61,835 bases of DNA from Clostridia bacterium (GCA_017430965.1 JAFRLX010000153.1:1-61835), one strand, 5' to 3'. Shown: positions 1 to 10,473, numbered from the stretch's first letter. Notes: generated by a model not told the origin, from the letters alone. Numbers and translations are program-made.

Positions 1-102
1 CATCATTAGGCGTCAGCCTTAACGCTAATTTTTTCTTTGTTCTAACAAAAAATCTGCCGATTTTCAGTGCTTTGCAGTTTTTGCTAAGGGATTTTATTCG
101 AA

Positions 103-159
103 TAAGTGAGAAAAATTTTCTTGCATACTTTGTGTATTCAATGGAATTTTTCTCGCTTA
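103..159. repeat. 57-nt imperfect palindrome downstream of gdhA
   Basis: Two 26-nt arms (103-128 and 134-159) are inverted copies of one another with about five mismatches, around a 5-nt centre (129-133). The outer arm reads TAAGTGAGAAAAATT on one side and the complement of TAAGCGAGAAAAATT on the other. Neither strand has a T-run after it, so it is not a standard intrinsic terminator. It may be a transcript-stabilising stem for gdhA or a short folded repeat. No gene is seen in 1-239. Confidence 0.6.
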
Positions 160-202
160 GGCGGATAGAAGCGCGCCGCAAAAACCAAACATTCTATATA
201 TC

Positions 203-229
203 AACCGCCCCAACCGTCGGTGGTTTTTA
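203..229 (+). terminator. possible plus-strand terminator converging on gdhA
   Basis: AACCGCC at 203-209 can pair with GGTGGTT at 219-225, with one G-U pair, and is followed by a short T-run. It would end a transcript entering from the left edge. The stem is only 7 bp, so this is weak. Confidence 0.3.
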
Positions 230-239
230 ACATCAAGCC

Positions 240-1583
<1,344 letters not shown>

Positions 1584-1660
1584 TTACATAACACCTCTTT
1601 TTGTTTTTTTATTGCTTTTTCTATCCCCCATACAATGAAGAAGAATAAAATAACAAAAAA

Positions 1661-1689
1661 ATAATACTACAATTCCAAGCATAATGCAA
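1661..1689 (-). promoter_or_regulatory. sigma-A promoter of gdhA
   Basis: On the minus strand TTGCAT (1684-1689) and TATTAT (1661-1666) are separated by exactly 17 bp. They lie about 80 nt upstream of the gdhA start, leaving an AT-rich leader. Confidence 0.7.
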
Positions 1690-1710
1690 GGTTTTTTGCA
1701 AGACAAAAAC

Positions 1711-1748
1711 AAAAAACTTGCAAAAAAAGTAGTTTTTTGCAAGTTTTT
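1711..1748 (-). terminator. terminator of the nusA-infB-ribF operon
   Basis: Arms 1711-1727 and 1733-1748 (core ACTTGCAAAAAA / TTTTTTGCAAGT) form a long stem with a 5-nt loop, flanked by A- and T-runs. It sits between the last gene of the long minus-strand operon (stop at 1768) and the gdhA promoter. Its symmetry could make it work on both strands. Confidence 0.75.
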
Positions 1749-1767
1749 ATGCGTTTGTTGAATGTTA

Positions 1768-2448
1768 TCACTTTTTTTCATTCAAATTTGCAAGAATTTC
1801 TTTCACATTTTTGACTGCGGGCACCCCGGGTGTTGCCTGCCCCGCAAAGGAACCGTAGTCCACCCAAACCGCGTGCATCCCCGCGCCGAGTGCGCCCTGA
1901 ATGTCGTTGAGGGGGTGGTCGCCCACAAACAGCGACTGTTCCGCCGTGACACCGAGCTGCTTCATTGCATACTCGAAGATGCCTTTGTCCGGCTTCCAAA
2001 TGCCGATATCATCGGACACCACCGCCATATCAAACAGGTCTCGGATGCCGGCGCTGTCAAGCTTCGTGTTTTGCAAAAGAGAGTTGCCGTTGGTGACCAT
2101 GCCGAGCAAATAGCCGCGCCGCTTGAGCTCTTTAAGTGTTTCCACACTGCCCTCAAGCATCACCACGCGCTTGCCGAAATTGGTGTTGAAATCCTCCACC
2201 AAAACCTCCAGTGCGGGGGCATCCTTCCAGCCCCACAGCTCTATCATTTCCGGCCAATATGCCTCGCGCGATTTATACCCGCCGTCAACATGCTCTTCCA
2301 TTTCATCCATGCGCTTTTCCTTTTCTTCTCCCTGAATTGCGGGGAAATAGCGCGAAAGAAAATCATCACAGTACAGGCGGTAAGCGCCTGCTCTGGATTG
2401 GAGCGTATCATCAAAATCAAAAAATACCGCTTTAACTTGTTCCCACAT
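1768..2448 (-). CDS. HAD-superfamily hydrolase
   Basis: A 226-aa phosphatase-like protein of the HAD family, subfamily IA. Motif I is FFDFDDT near the N-terminus, motif II is the MVTNG segment, and motifs III/IV are the KPDKGIF and VGDHPLNDI segments. The substrate is unknown; family members hydrolyse small phosphometabolites. I chose the ATG at 2448, preceded by AAAGG, over a TTG 18 nt upstream. The gene overlaps the end of ribF by 17 nt and is the last gene of the operon. If it acts on a flavin or nucleotide intermediate next to ribF, the sequence alone does not show it. Confidence 0.88.
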   Translation of the reverse strand: MWEQVKAVFFDFDDTLQSRAGAYRLYCDDFLSRYFPAIQGEEKEKRMDEMEEHVDGGYKSREAYWPEMIELWGWKDAPALEVLVEDFNTNFGKRVVMLEGSVETLKELKRRGYLLGMVTNGNSLLQNTKLDSAGIRDLFDMAVVSDDIGIWKPDKGIFEYAMKQLGVTAEQSLFVGDHPLNDIQGALGAGMHAVWVDYGSFAGQATPGVPAVKNVKEILANLNEKK

Positions 2449-3295
2449 TTTCCTTTGCCCTTTCAATATCCTCTAAAACCTGCTGCTGCAAAGCATCGAT
2501 ACTTTCAAATGTTTTTTCCGGGCGGATAAAGCGCAGCAATTCAATGCGCGCGCTCTGCCCGTAAACCTCTTTATCAAAATCAAACACATGGGTTTCACTG
2601 CGAAAGCTGTCGCTGCCGATGGTGGGGTTTGCGCCGATGTTGCTCACCCCTCTGTAGACCTGAGCGCCGATGGTGACCCGCACGGCATACACACCCGCCC
2701 GCGGTTTGACCTGCCCCTCCCCGAACCACTGGTTAAGGGTAGGAAAGCCCAATTTCCTGCCAAGCCTTTTGCCTTTGACAATTTCTCCTTCATAAAAGAA
2801 GGGGTAGCCGAGCATGGCGTTTGCCTGCTCCACGGCGCCGCTGCCGAGGCACTGCTTAATGCGGGTGGAGCTGATGGGTGCGCCGCCGTAGCGAATCGGT
2901 TCCGCCACAATCAGTTCTATGCCGCTGCTTTCACACAGCTGCCGCAGCAATGCCACATTGCCCTGCCGCCGCTGACCAAAGCTGTAGTTGTAGCCGCAGC
3001 ACAGCACCTCTGCCCGATAGCGCCGGCACAGGGTTTCTTCAAAAAACTGTTCCGGCGGGTCATCTTTATGGGCTTCAAAGTCCAGATACTCACAGCACCC
3101 GATGCCGCTTTGCAAAATCTTCTTTTGTGTTTGCGCGGGCGTGAGAATTCTGCTAAAGGGTTTTCCCTCCAGCGCTTCGGCAGGGTGCTGCCGAAACAAC
3201 AGGCAGACAGACTCCTCAAACCGTGCCGCATTTTGCAGCACAGCCTTGTGAGCAATATGTACGCCGTCAAAATTCCCTAATGCAATCGCTTTCAT
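2432..3295 (-). CDS. ribF: bifunctional riboflavin kinase/FAD synthetase
   Basis: The enzyme phosphorylates riboflavin to FMN and adenylylates FMN to FAD. The N-terminal FAD-synthetase domain shows GNFDGVHIAHKAVL close to the start and SSTRIKQCL further on. The C-terminal riboflavin-kinase domain shows GFPTLN and VYGQSARIELL. At 287 aa it is slightly shorter than the typical 300-315. I chose the ATG at 3295, which begins MKAIALGNFDGVH, because the 16 residues upstream are not family-like. It follows truB after an intercistronic repeat element and is translationally coupled to the HAD gene. Confidence 0.95.
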   Translation of the reverse strand: MKAIALGNFDGVHIAHKAVLQNAARFEESVCLLFRQHPAEALEGKPFSRILTPAQTQKKILQSGIGCCEYLDFEAHKDDPPEQFFEETLCRRYRAEVLCCGYNYSFGQRRQGNVALLRQLCESSGIELIVAEPIRYGGAPISSTRIKQCLGSGAVEQANAMLGYPFFYEGEIVKGKRLGRKLGFPTLNQWFGEGQVKPRAGVYAVRVTIGAQVYRGVSNIGANPTIGSDSFRSETHVFDFDKEVYGQSARIELLRFIRPEKTFESIDALQQQVLEDIERAKENVGTS

Positions 3296-3316
3296 GAAGA
3301 TTCTCTTTCTATTCGT

Positions 3317-3412
3317 TGAAGCACGCTTCACCGGCGCGCACAATGCAGTTCACCTTCGCTCAATGAACGGTCGCCGCGCACTGTGTTGCCGCCTTTTATG
3401 CCGCATTTCGCA
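3317..3412. repeat. heptad/palindrome intercistronic element, truB/ribF copy
   Basis: Just after the truB stop codon (3413-3415) the minus strand reads TGCGAAATGCGGC and then AAAGGCGGCAACACAG. It also contains a perfect TGAAGC-AC-GCTTCA palindrome (3317-3330). The 13-mer CTGTGTTGCCGCC at 3381-3393 recurs exactly at 5343-5355 in the rbfA/nrnA element, showing that both belong to one family. This is the most degenerate copy; no target duplication is evident. Confidence 0.5.
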
Positions 3413-4306
3413 TTAATTGCTCAACACTTTCTTTGCTTTCATCACACCGGCTTGCATGTCTGCTTCCCCCAGCCCCAAGAAGCAATCCTCCGGGTCAAAA
3501 ATGCGGTACAAGCCCGCGGTGTAATTGCCCTTGAGCCTGTCCAGTGCCAGCTCTCCGCCGTTGGAGAAGCGCACTGCCTGTTTTTGGCTGACATAGACTG
3601 CCGGGTAAAAGGAAAGAGCATCCTCAATCGGGATAATGCGCTTTTCCAAATGCCCTTGGGCAGCATACTCCGCCACTTCCTCCATACTGTAGCAGGCAGC
3701 AAGCTTAAAGCCGCTGCCTTCGGTTCTGCGCAACCCCGCCAAGCACGCGCCGCAGCCGAGCTTTTTGCCGATATCATCGGCAAGGGTGCGGATGTAGGTG
3801 CCTGCCGAGCAGGCAACATCTAAACAGAACTCCTGTGCGCTCTCGTCAAAAGAGTCGATGTGCAGCGCATAGATTTCCACCTCGCGCTCTTCCCGCTCCA
3901 CGGTTTCGCCTTTGCGCGCAAGCTCATACAGGCGCACGCCGTCCTTTTGTACGGCGGAATACATCGGCGGCAGTTGTCGAATTTTTCCTAAAAAACAGTT
4001 GACCGCCTCGTCTAACTCGGGGCGGGTGACTGTTTGTGCACAACGCGTGAGAATCTCGCCCGTTGTGTCTAATGTATCGGTTGTAAAGCCCAGCTGGATA
4101 ATGGCAGTATAGCGCTTATCCTTGCAGGGCAAATAGTCTAAAAAACGGGTCGCGGAGCCAATCAGTATCGGCAGCACCCCGGTTGCCATCGGGTCCAGCG
4201 TGCCGGCGTGCCCGATTTTTTTCATGTTTAATATTTTTCTCATTCTTGCCACGGCACCGAAGGAAGTGATGCCTGCGGGCTTGTCGATGGGAAGTATGCC
4301 TGTCAT
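3413..4306 (-). CDS. truB: tRNA pseudouridine-55 synthase
   Basis: TruB converts U55 of the tRNA T-loop to pseudouridine. The 297-aa protein has the family N-terminus GILPIDKPAGITSF and the catalytic motif HAGTLDPMATGVLPI, with the nucleophilic Asp in LDP, followed by SATRFLDYL. Length is normal and a short PUA-like C-terminal tail is present. Its ATG overlaps the stop of the preceding DHH gene, so the two are translationally coupled. A repeat element separates it from ribF. Confidence 0.96.
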   Translation of the reverse strand: MTGILPIDKPAGITSFGAVARMRKILNMKKIGHAGTLDPMATGVLPILIGSATRFLDYLPCKDKRYTAIIQLGFTTDTLDTTGEILTRCAQTVTRPELDEAVNCFLGKIRQLPPMYSAVQKDGVRLYELARKGETVEREEREVEIYALHIDSFDESAQEFCLDVACSAGTYIRTLADDIGKKLGCGACLAGLRRTEGSGFKLAACYSMEEVAEYAAQGHLEKRIIPIEDALSFYPAVYVSQKQAVRFSNGGELALDRLKGNYTAGLYRIFDPEDCFLGLGEADMQAGVMKAKKVLSN

Positions 4307-5253
4307 TCCAATTCCTCTGCGACCACTGCAATAAACTTTTCTTTAAACTGTTCCAAGGTGCCCTCAAAGCGGCAGCCCGCTGCATTGGTATGCCCGCCGC
4401 CGCCAAATGCTTGGCAAATCGCGGAAGCATCCATCGGCGGTCTTGTGCGCACCGATGCCTTCCAGGTTCCGTTGGTGCGCTCTCGGATGGTAATGCCCGC
4501 CATCACACCCGCCACTTGGCGCGGCAAGGCGGCAATGTATTCGCACTCATCCTCACTGGTGCCGGTTTGCCGGTACATTTCCTGGGTGATGACCGCAATC
4601 GCCAGGCGGTCCTCCAGGTGATATTCCATTTTTTCCAGCAGGCGGCGCTCCAATTCAAGCTCTCCTCTGGTTTTCATTTCAAACATCACTTCGTTAATGT
4701 TTTCCGTGTCGGCACCGAAATCCTTCATCACGCCTGCAATGTAAAATGTGCGCGCCGTGGTGTTTCTGAACTTAAAGCAGCCGGTATCGGTGGAAATGCC
4801 GGTATAAATGCAAGAGGCTATTTTTTCATCAATTTCCGCCCCTAAGTGTTTAATGATATAGTACACAATCTCGGCAGCTGCGGCACTGTCCTCTTCCAAG
4901 CAGGTATCCTTTGCAAAAAAAGTGTGGGAGGGGTGGTGGTCAATTGCCAGAGCAATGTTACCGCTGTACTTCTCGCGCAAATCATCGCCGAGCAATTCCT
5001 CGGTAGCGATATCCACCGCCATCACAAACTGCTCTTCAAACGCCTGCTTTTGCAAGCCTTCCCACAAGTAAGCATACTTCGGGTGCACCGGGTCATTGTT
5101 TAAGAAGTTGACCTTTTTACCAAGGGAGCGCAACGCGCGCTGCAAAGCCACCGCCGAACCGAGCGTGTCGCCATCGGGGTGGAAATGCGTTAATATGGTA
5201 ATGTTATCCTTTTGTGCCAATAATTCGGCGACCTGTTTTGGATTTAAGTTCAT
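4303..5253 (-). CDS. nrnA: DHH/DHHA1 phosphoesterase, NrnA-type oligoribonuclease/pAp phosphatase
   Basis: A 316-aa protein of the DHH family. Motif I is LTHFHPDGDTLGSA near residues 20-33, motif III is AIDHHPSHT, and the DHHA1 domain ends in FGGGGHTNAAGC. NrnA proteins degrade 2-5-nt RNAs and dephosphorylate 3'-phosphoadenosine 5'-phosphate. Position between rbfA and truB is the standard Firmicute arrangement. A GAGG ribosome site precedes the ATG at 5253. The exact substrate (nanoRNA, pAp or cyclic dinucleotide product) cannot be decided here. Confidence 0.9.
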   Translation of the reverse strand: MNLNPKQVAELLAQKDNITILTHFHPDGDTLGSAVALQRALRSLGKKVNFLNNDPVHPKYAYLWEGLQKQAFEEQFVMAVDIATEELLGDDLREKYSGNIALAIDHHPSHTFFAKDTCLEEDSAAAAEIVYYIIKHLGAEIDEKIASCIYTGISTDTGCFKFRNTTARTFYIAGVMKDFGADTENINEVMFEMKTRGELELERRLLEKMEYHLEDRLAIAVITQEMYRQTGTSEDECEYIAALPRQVAGVMAGITIRERTNGTWKASVRTRPPMDASAICQAFGGGGHTNAAGCRFEGTLEQFKEKFIAVVAEELE

Positions 5254-5285
5254 GTTTTCCTCGTTCAGTTATGTGTGAAGTTTGG

Positions 5286-5370
5286 AGTGCGGAGGTTGAA
5301 GTTGCGGCGGCAAGTCTTTGCCCTGCTTGGTGATGCAATCCGCTGTGTTGCCGCCCTTCAGTCCGCATCA
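5286..5370. repeat. heptad/palindrome intercistronic element, rbfA/nrnA copy
   Basis: Inverted arms lie at 5286-5313 (TGCGGAGG...TGCGGCGGCAA) and 5348-5370 (TTGCCGCC...CCGCATCA), and the right arm overlaps the rbfA stop codon (5368-5370). It shares the 13-mer CTGTGTTGCCGCC with the truB/ribF copy. The unit would form one imperfect hairpin in the operon mRNA. Confidence 0.55.
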
Positions 5371-5718
5371 ATCTGTCGGCTGATTGTCTTTTAAGATTTG
5401 GTCAATTTTCATGCCGATTTCTATGCTGTTGTCCGCCACAAAGTGTAACTCGGGCGTTTTTCTTAAATGCAGTGCTTTGGATACATGGTTTTTGACATAG
5501 CCCTCGGCATTTTTGAGCGCCTTCACCGCCTGCTTGGCGGTATCCAGCCCCTCCAATGCGCTGACATAGACCTTTGCATAGGAAAGGTCGCCCGAAACAT
5601 CCACGCGCACAACCGTAAGCATTTTGCCGGCAACGCGCGGGTCTTTGAGCTCGCAAATCACACTGATAATCGCTCTCTTGATATCCTCTGCCACTCTATC
5701 CTGCTTATATCCGGCCAT
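5368..5718 (-). CDS. rbfA: ribosome-binding factor A
   Basis: RbfA binds the 30S subunit during late maturation of the 16S rRNA 5' end. The 116-aa protein shows the family's N-terminal VAEDIKRAI, the segment KDPRVAGKMLTVVRVDVSGDLSYAKVYVS, and the C-terminal LRKTPELHFVADNSIEIGMKI. Length is normal. Its ATG overlaps the infB stop (TAATG), implying coupled translation. Confidence 0.96.
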   Translation of the reverse strand: MAGYKQDRVAEDIKRAIISVICELKDPRVAGKMLTVVRVDVSGDLSYAKVYVSALEGLDTAKQAVKALKNAEGYVKNHVSKALHLRKTPELHFVADNSIEIGMKIDQILKDNQPTD

Positions 5719-8165
5719 TAATCTCTATACTCCTCTGTGATATATGCCTCGAAAATGTCGCCTTCTTTAATGTCGTTGTAATTTTCAAGACCGATACCGC
5801 ACTCATAGCCCTTGACGACCTCTTTGACATCGTCTTTAAACCTGCGCAAGGAAGAAATGCTCGTTTCCGTGATAATGATACCATCGCGCACTAAGCGGAT
5901 TTTGGCATCTCTGGTGACCTTGCCGTCCTGCACATAGCAACCGGCAATGGTACCGATTGCGGAAATGGAAATGGTCTGCCTGACCTCGGCTCTGCCGATA
6001 TCCACATCCCTGTACTTGGGCGCAAGCATTCCCTTCATTGCCTGCTTGATTTCATCAATGCAATCATAAATGATGCGATAGGTTCTGATATCCACATTGT
6101 CTCTCTGCGCGCTGGCAGCCGCGACGGCATCCGGGCGCACATTAAAGCCGACAATAATGGCGTTGGAAGCATTGGCGAGCATCACATCGCTCTCGGTAAT
6201 CCCGCCGACAGCGCCGTGAATGACATTGACCTTCACTTCTTCATTGGTCAGCTTCAGGAGATTTTGGGTAACGGCTTCCACCGAACCCTGCACATCTGCC
6301 TTGACAATGATTTTGAGTTCTTTCTTTTCGCCCTCTGCAATGGTTTCAAAGAGGTTATCCAGGCTGACTTTGTTTTGTGCATCAAAGATTGCCTGTTTTT
6401 CTTCCTGCTTTCTCTGCTCAACCAGCTCTCTTGCCAGCTTTTCATCGGTAACGGCATCAAAGATGTCGCCGGACTTCGGCACTTCGCCCAAACCCATGAC
6501 CTCAACCGGTACGGAGGGGCCGGCTTCTTCGAGTTGCTTGCCGTGTTCATTGGTCATCACGCGCACTCTGCCGACTGCGGTACCGGCAACCACAATGTCA
6601 CCGGTGTGCAGGGTGCCCTTTTGCACCAGGAAGGTGGCAACGGGGCCTCTGCCCTTGTCGAGCTGCGCTTCAATGACAACGCCCTTCGCCTGCCTGTCGG
6701 GATTGGCTTTCAGCTCTGCCATATCCGCCACCAAAATGATGGTGTCCAGCAGTTCGGGCAAGCCCTCTTTTGTCTTGGCGGAAACGGGAATACAAATCAC
6801 ATCGCCGCCCCACTGTTCGGGAACGATATCGTGCTCTGTCAGCTCATTGAGCACTTTGTCGGGGTTTGCCCCCGGCTTATCCATTTTGTTGATTGCCACA
6901 ATAATCTGCACCTCGGCAGCCTTGGCATGGTTAATGGCTTCCACGGTCTGCGGCATCACACCGTCATCCGCCGCCACAACGATAACGGCAATATCCGTTG
7001 CCTTTGCGCCTCTGGCTCTCATAGCGGTAAACGCAGCGTGACCGGGTGTGTCTAAGAAGGTGATGTTCCTGCCGTTGACCTTCGTGCGGTAAGCACCGAT
7101 GTTTTGGGTGATGCCGCCGGCTTCGCCTGCGGTGACATCCGTGTGGCGGATGGCATCCAAAATAGAGGTTTTACCGTGGTCAACGTGACCCATGACAACC
7201 ACAACCGGGTCGCGCGGCTGCAGGTTTTCTTCCACATCCTCGGTGTCATCAATAATCTGCTCTTCAATCGTGACAACGACTTCCTTGTTCACCTTCACAT
7301 GCAGCTCTTCCGCTACGATGGATGCGGTGTCAAAGTCAATCACATCATTTTGTGCCGCCATCACGCCGAGGGACATCAGCTTTTTAATGACCTCGACAGC
7401 GGTAATCTTCATCTTGAGCGCAAGGTCGGCAACCGTGATTTCATCCGGAATGCTGATTTCGAGCTTTTTCTTCTTTCTCTCAAGCTCCAAGCGCCTCATT
7501 CTCTGCGCTTCGGTCTCTCGCTTACCGGACTGGCGGTGAATGCCCTGCTTGCCCTTGTATCTCTTGTCGGCCTTCTTCTTTAATTTCTGCTTGGTGGAGG
7601 AGGTGCGGTCATTGACATGGCGGGAAGAGCCGAACTCTTCAAACCTCTCATCATACTTGGAAAGGTCCACATTGGATGTGCGCGTGTCCACGGTTCTGAG
7701 TTCGCCCTTGGTCTTGGCTTTAAATTGGTTTTCTTTCTTTTCCTTTTTCTTGAACGGCTGGGGATCCGATGGCTTGTAAACAACGGGCTTTTCGGAGTCT
7801 TGCACCTTTTTGCCCTTCTTATTCTTCTTGGATTTGCTCTCCGCCGGTTTTTTGGGCGCAGCAGCCTCCTGTTTTTCTTCTTTCGCTTCGCTCTTTGCGG
7901 CTTCTTTCGCCTTATCGGCTTTCTTTGCCGCTTTGGCGGGCGCTCCTTCCTCGACAGGTTTTGCCGTTTTAAAGTATTCGTTAAAATCCTTTACTGCAAA
8001 TTCTGCCGTGAGTTTGTCGAAAATGTAGTCCAGTTCCTGCTCGGTGAGAACAGAAACGCTCTTTTTCGGCTCCTCGGAAATTTCACCCACAAGCGCAATA
8101 ATTTTTTTGCTCTCGAGCGAAAAATCTTTACTGATTTCATTAATCTTATGCTTTACATTAGCCAT
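5718..8165 (-). CDS. infB: translation initiation factor IF-2
   Basis: IF-2 is the GTPase that positions fMet-tRNA on the 30S subunit and promotes subunit joining. The 815-aa protein has a charged, Lys/Glu/Ala-rich N-terminal region (residues about 70-230), an IF2_N motif near 235-285, and the G domain: G1 GHVDHGKT at 326-333, then DTPGHAAF and NKMD. Domains II-IV follow. Translation starts at ATG 8165 behind GGAGG and overlaps the end of ylxQ. The N-terminal linker shows simple-sequence composition typical of this factor. Confidence 0.98.
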   Translation of the reverse strand: MANVKHKINEISKDFSLESKKIIALVGEISEEPKKSVSVLTEQELDYIFDKLTAEFAVKDFNEYFKTAKPVEEGAPAKAAKKADKAKEAAKSEAKEEKQEAAAPKKPAESKSKKNKKGKKVQDSEKPVVYKPSDPQPFKKKEKKENQFKAKTKGELRTVDTRTSNVDLSKYDERFEEFGSSRHVNDRTSSTKQKLKKKADKRYKGKQGIHRQSGKRETEAQRMRRLELERKKKKLEISIPDEITVADLALKMKITAVEVIKKLMSLGVMAAQNDVIDFDTASIVAEELHVKVNKEVVVTIEEQIIDDTEDVEENLQPRDPVVVVMGHVDHGKTSILDAIRHTDVTAGEAGGITQNIGAYRTKVNGRNITFLDTPGHAAFTAMRARGAKATDIAVIVVAADDGVMPQTVEAINHAKAAEVQIIVAINKMDKPGANPDKVLNELTEHDIVPEQWGGDVICIPVSAKTKEGLPELLDTIILVADMAELKANPDRQAKGVVIEAQLDKGRGPVATFLVQKGTLHTGDIVVAGTAVGRVRVMTNEHGKQLEEAGPSVPVEVMGLGEVPKSGDIFDAVTDEKLARELVEQRKQEEKQAIFDAQNKVSLDNLFETIAEGEKKELKIIVKADVQGSVEAVTQNLLKLTNEEVKVNVIHGAVGGITESDVMLANASNAIIVGFNVRPDAVAAASAQRDNVDIRTYRIIYDCIDEIKQAMKGMLAPKYRDVDIGRAEVRQTISISAIGTIAGCYVQDGKVTRDAKIRLVRDGIIITETSISSLRRFKDDVKEVVKGYECGIGLENYNDIKEGDIFEAYITEEYRD

Positions 8166-8487
8166 TCGTATCAGCCTCCTCCATGATGTTTGTCATTGCC
8201 GAAGCAAACGAACTGTCGTTTACGCTCACAACCCCAACCTTGTGCGGCAATGCGTGACCTATGTCCTCCATCGTTTCGTTAATTCGAATTAGTGTTGCGC
8301 TGCTTTTTTGAAAAGCAAGCTCGCGGCGCATTTCTCTTTCCAGCCGTTCGGAGGCATCGGCGGCAAGCAGCACCAATACCGCTTTTCTTTTGCCGATTGC
8401 TTCCATAACCGCATCGTGCCCGAGAGAAAGTCTCCCGGCTTTTTTGGCAAGCCCCAAAAGGGATAACAGTTTATTCGTCACAATCAA
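8158..8487 (-). CDS. ylxQ: L7Ae-family RNA-binding protein YlxQ
   Basis: A 109-aa small protein of the L7Ae/L30e/S12e fold, which binds kink-turn RNA. The order ylxR-ylxQ-infB is diagnostic. Visible family features are [18 protein letters not shown] at the N-terminus and the [10 protein letters not shown] strand-loop. The longest reading starts at a TTG (8487); a GTG two codons later (8481) is an alternative and the ribosome site does not decide. It overlaps ylxR by 17 nt and infB by 8 nt. Confidence 0.9.
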   Translation of the reverse strand: MIVTNKLLSLLGLAKKAGRLSLGHDAVMEAIGKRKAVLVLLAADASERLEREMRRELAFQKSSATLIRINETMEDIGHALPHKVGVVSVNDSSFASAMTNIMEEADTNG

Positions 8488-8740
8488 TCGCCTGCCTTAA
8501 TGATTGGTAAATCTCCTCCGGTATCTCGGTAGAAAGAGACCTTGCTATGCGCTTGGTTTTTATCGCTTTTTCCAGGCAACGCGCGTTGTTGCAAATATAT
8601 GCCCCTCTGCCGTTGGCTTTTCCTGTTTTGTCCAGAAAAATCTCGCCCTGCTTGGTTTTTACCACGCGAATCAGCTCTCTTTTGTCCTTGCTGACATTGC
8701 AGCCAAGGCAAAGCCGTTCGGGTATTTTCTTTTGCTTCAA
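8471..8740 (-). CDS. ylxR: YlxR family RNA-binding protein (RnpM-type)
   Basis: An 89-aa basic protein of the YlxR family, recently linked in Firmicutes to RNase P modulation (RnpM). The paired-cysteine start RLCLGC and the GRGAYIC loop are clear, followed by CLEKAIKTKRIARSL. The start is a TTG at 8740 behind AGGTGAG. The fixed position between nusA and ylxQ supports the call. Confidence 0.92.
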   Translation of the reverse strand: MKQKKIPERLCLGCNVSKDKRELIRVVKTKQGEIFLDKTGKANGRGAYICNNARCLEKAIKTKRIARSLSTEIPEEIYQSLRQAIDCDE

Positions 8741-8758
8741 CTGCTCACCTGCTCCTTG

Positions 8759-9991
8759 TTATTCTTCGTTGGTTTCTTCCGCACTTTCTTCCGCTTCCGG
8801 CTCTGCTGCGGGTTCCTCTGCTACGGGTTCCTCTACTGCGGCTTCTGCCTCTGCTGCCGCTTCGGCTTCTGCTTCGGCTGCTTCTGCTGCCGCAATTTCC
8901 GCCTCTAATGCAGCGGCCTTTTCGTTTTCGATTTCTTCATAGAATACCGATTCCGGTTTGATGTCGATTTTCCAACCGGTCAGCTTGGCTGCCAAGCGCG
9001 CATTCTGCCCCTTGTTGCCGATTGCAAGCGAGAGCTGGTTATCCGGCACGGCGGCTCTGCATTCCCTAGCGCCGTTCGGTGCCACCAAAACCTCGGTAAC
9101 CTCTGCGGGTGCGAGCGCTGCACTGATGTATTCGGCAGGGTCCTCACTATACTGAATAATGTCAATCTTTTCGCCGCCGAGCACATCCACAATGGTGTTG
9201 ACTCTTGCGCCCTTCGGACCGATGCAGGCACCGACCGGGTCAATATCCTCATTGGCTGCCCAAACGGCAATCTTGGTGCGGCTGCCCGCCTCGCGCGAAA
9301 CGCTTTTGATTTCCACTTCGCCCTCAAAGATTTCGGGCACTTCTCTTTCAAAGAGCCTTCTGACAAACCCGGGGTGTGTTCTGGAAATCATCACCTTCGA
9401 ACCGCGCTCATCGTCTCTGACATCCACAATGTATACCTGAATGTGCTGGCCTTCTCTGAAGCTTTCACCGGGCACCTGCTCCTTCTTGGGAAGCACGGCA
9501 TCGCCGCCGGCAATTTCCAAGGAAACATTGCCCTTAATCGGGTCAATTCTTGCCACCTTGGCACTGACAATTTCCTGCTTCTTAGAGCGGAACTCCTCAA
9601 TCTGGCGGCTTCTCTCCGCTTCGCGGATGCCCTGGCGAATAACATGCTTTGCGGTCTGCGCGGCAATTCTGCCGTACTCGGAAAGTTCAATGGTTTTATT
9701 GACAAAGGAACCGAGCTTTGCTTTTTTGTCGATTTTCTTGGCATCCTCCAAAAGAATTTGTGCACCGGGCTCGGTGATTTCCTCAACCACTTCAAGCTCT
9801 GCCCAAATGGAAATGGTGTGCTTCTCGGTATCGATATGGCACTTCACCACTTCTCTATCCTTATTGTTGCCGCCGTAATTCTTGCGCATTGCCGCCGCTA
9901 AAGCTGCTTCAATTTTTGTGAAAAGATACTCTGTAGAAATATTCTTTTCTGCCGCAAGCGCATTTACTGCTTCAAAAAATTCGCTGTTCAT
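8759..9991 (-). CDS. nusA: transcription termination/antitermination factor NusA
   Basis: NusA binds RNA polymerase and nascent RNA to control pausing and termination. The 410-aa protein has the N-terminal polymerase-binding domain, an S1 domain, and two KH domains that include CIGPKGARVNTIV and AIGNKGQNARLAAKLTGWKIDI. After about residue 360 there is an extra 45-residue tail made almost only of Ala and Glu, beyond the usual Firmicute end. Its ATG overlaps the rimP stop (ATGA). Confidence 0.97.
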   Translation of the reverse strand: MNSEFFEAVNALAAEKNISTEYLFTKIEAALAAAMRKNYGGNNKDREVVKCHIDTEKHTISIWAELEVVEEITEPGAQILLEDAKKIDKKAKLGSFVNKTIELSEYGRIAAQTAKHVIRQGIREAERSRQIEEFRSKKQEIVSAKVARIDPIKGNVSLEIAGGDAVLPKKEQVPGESFREGQHIQVYIVDVRDDERGSKVMISRTHPGFVRRLFEREVPEIFEGEVEIKSVSREAGSRTKIAVWAANEDIDPVGACIGPKGARVNTIVDVLGGEKIDIIQYSEDPAEYISAALAPAEVTEVLVAPNGARECRAAVPDNQLSLAIGNKGQNARLAAKLTGWKIDIKPESVFYEEIENEKAAALEAEIAAAEAAEAEAEAAAEAEAAVEEPVAEEPAAEPEAEESAEETNEE

Positions 9992-10473
9992 TGCTCGTTT
10001 CCTCCAAAATCATCCAACCGCACATAAGCGGTGTCTTTTTTATTGATACAAATTGTTTTTTCTTCCTCTGCCTGCAGGGTAACGGTGCCGCCCTCATAGC
10101 CGGCAAGCACCCCGGCAAACTCGCGTTGCCCGTCAATCGGGCGAATGAGCTTGAGTTTGACTTTCTGCCCCAGCATTTGTTCAAAATGCTCCGGCCTGAC
10201 AAGCTCTCGTTCCACGCCGGGAGAACTGACCTCCAAAATGTAGGCATTCGGTATAAAGTCTCCTTCATCCAAAGGTTTGTCGAGCGCATGGCTCATCTCC
10301 ACGCAATCGTCAATTCCCACACCGCCTGGCTTATCGATAAACACGCGCAAATACCAATCGCTGCCTTCTTTCAGATAACGAATATCCCAAACGCAAAGGC
10401 CGAGCGTTTCGGCAAGCGGTGCGGCGATGTCCCAAACGCGCGCAACCGTGTTGGGCTTTTTATTTGTCGCCAT
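9988..10473 (-). CDS. rimP: ribosome maturation factor RimP
   Basis: RimP assists 30S assembly. The 161-aa protein shows LGLCVWDIRYLKEGSDWYLRVFIDKPGGVGIDDC and YILEVSSPGVERELVRPEHF, the family's two signature blocks. I chose the ATG at 10473, with GGAGG about 8 nt upstream, rather than an in-frame start 24 nt earlier. It is the first gene of the nusA-infB operon. Confidence 0.95.
   Translation of the reverse strand: MATNKKPNTVARVWDIAAPLAETLGLCVWDIRYLKEGSDWYLRVFIDKPGGVGIDDCVEMSHALDKPLDEGDFIPNAYILEVSSPGVERELVRPEHFEQMLGQKVKLKLIRPIDGQREFAGVLAGYEGGTVTLQAEEEKTICINKKDTAYVRLDDFGGNEQ

Noticed and set aside
1584-1781. Minus-strand 65-codon reading frame upstream of gdhA
   Set aside because: It lies over the gdhA promoter and the operon terminator, has low-complexity Phe/Lys composition and no ribosome site.
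6216-7055. Long plus-strand reading frames (about 270 codons) opposite infB
   Set aside because: They mirror the highly conserved, codon-biased GTPase domain of infB and have no ribosome site or recognisable protein; typical antisense shadow frames.
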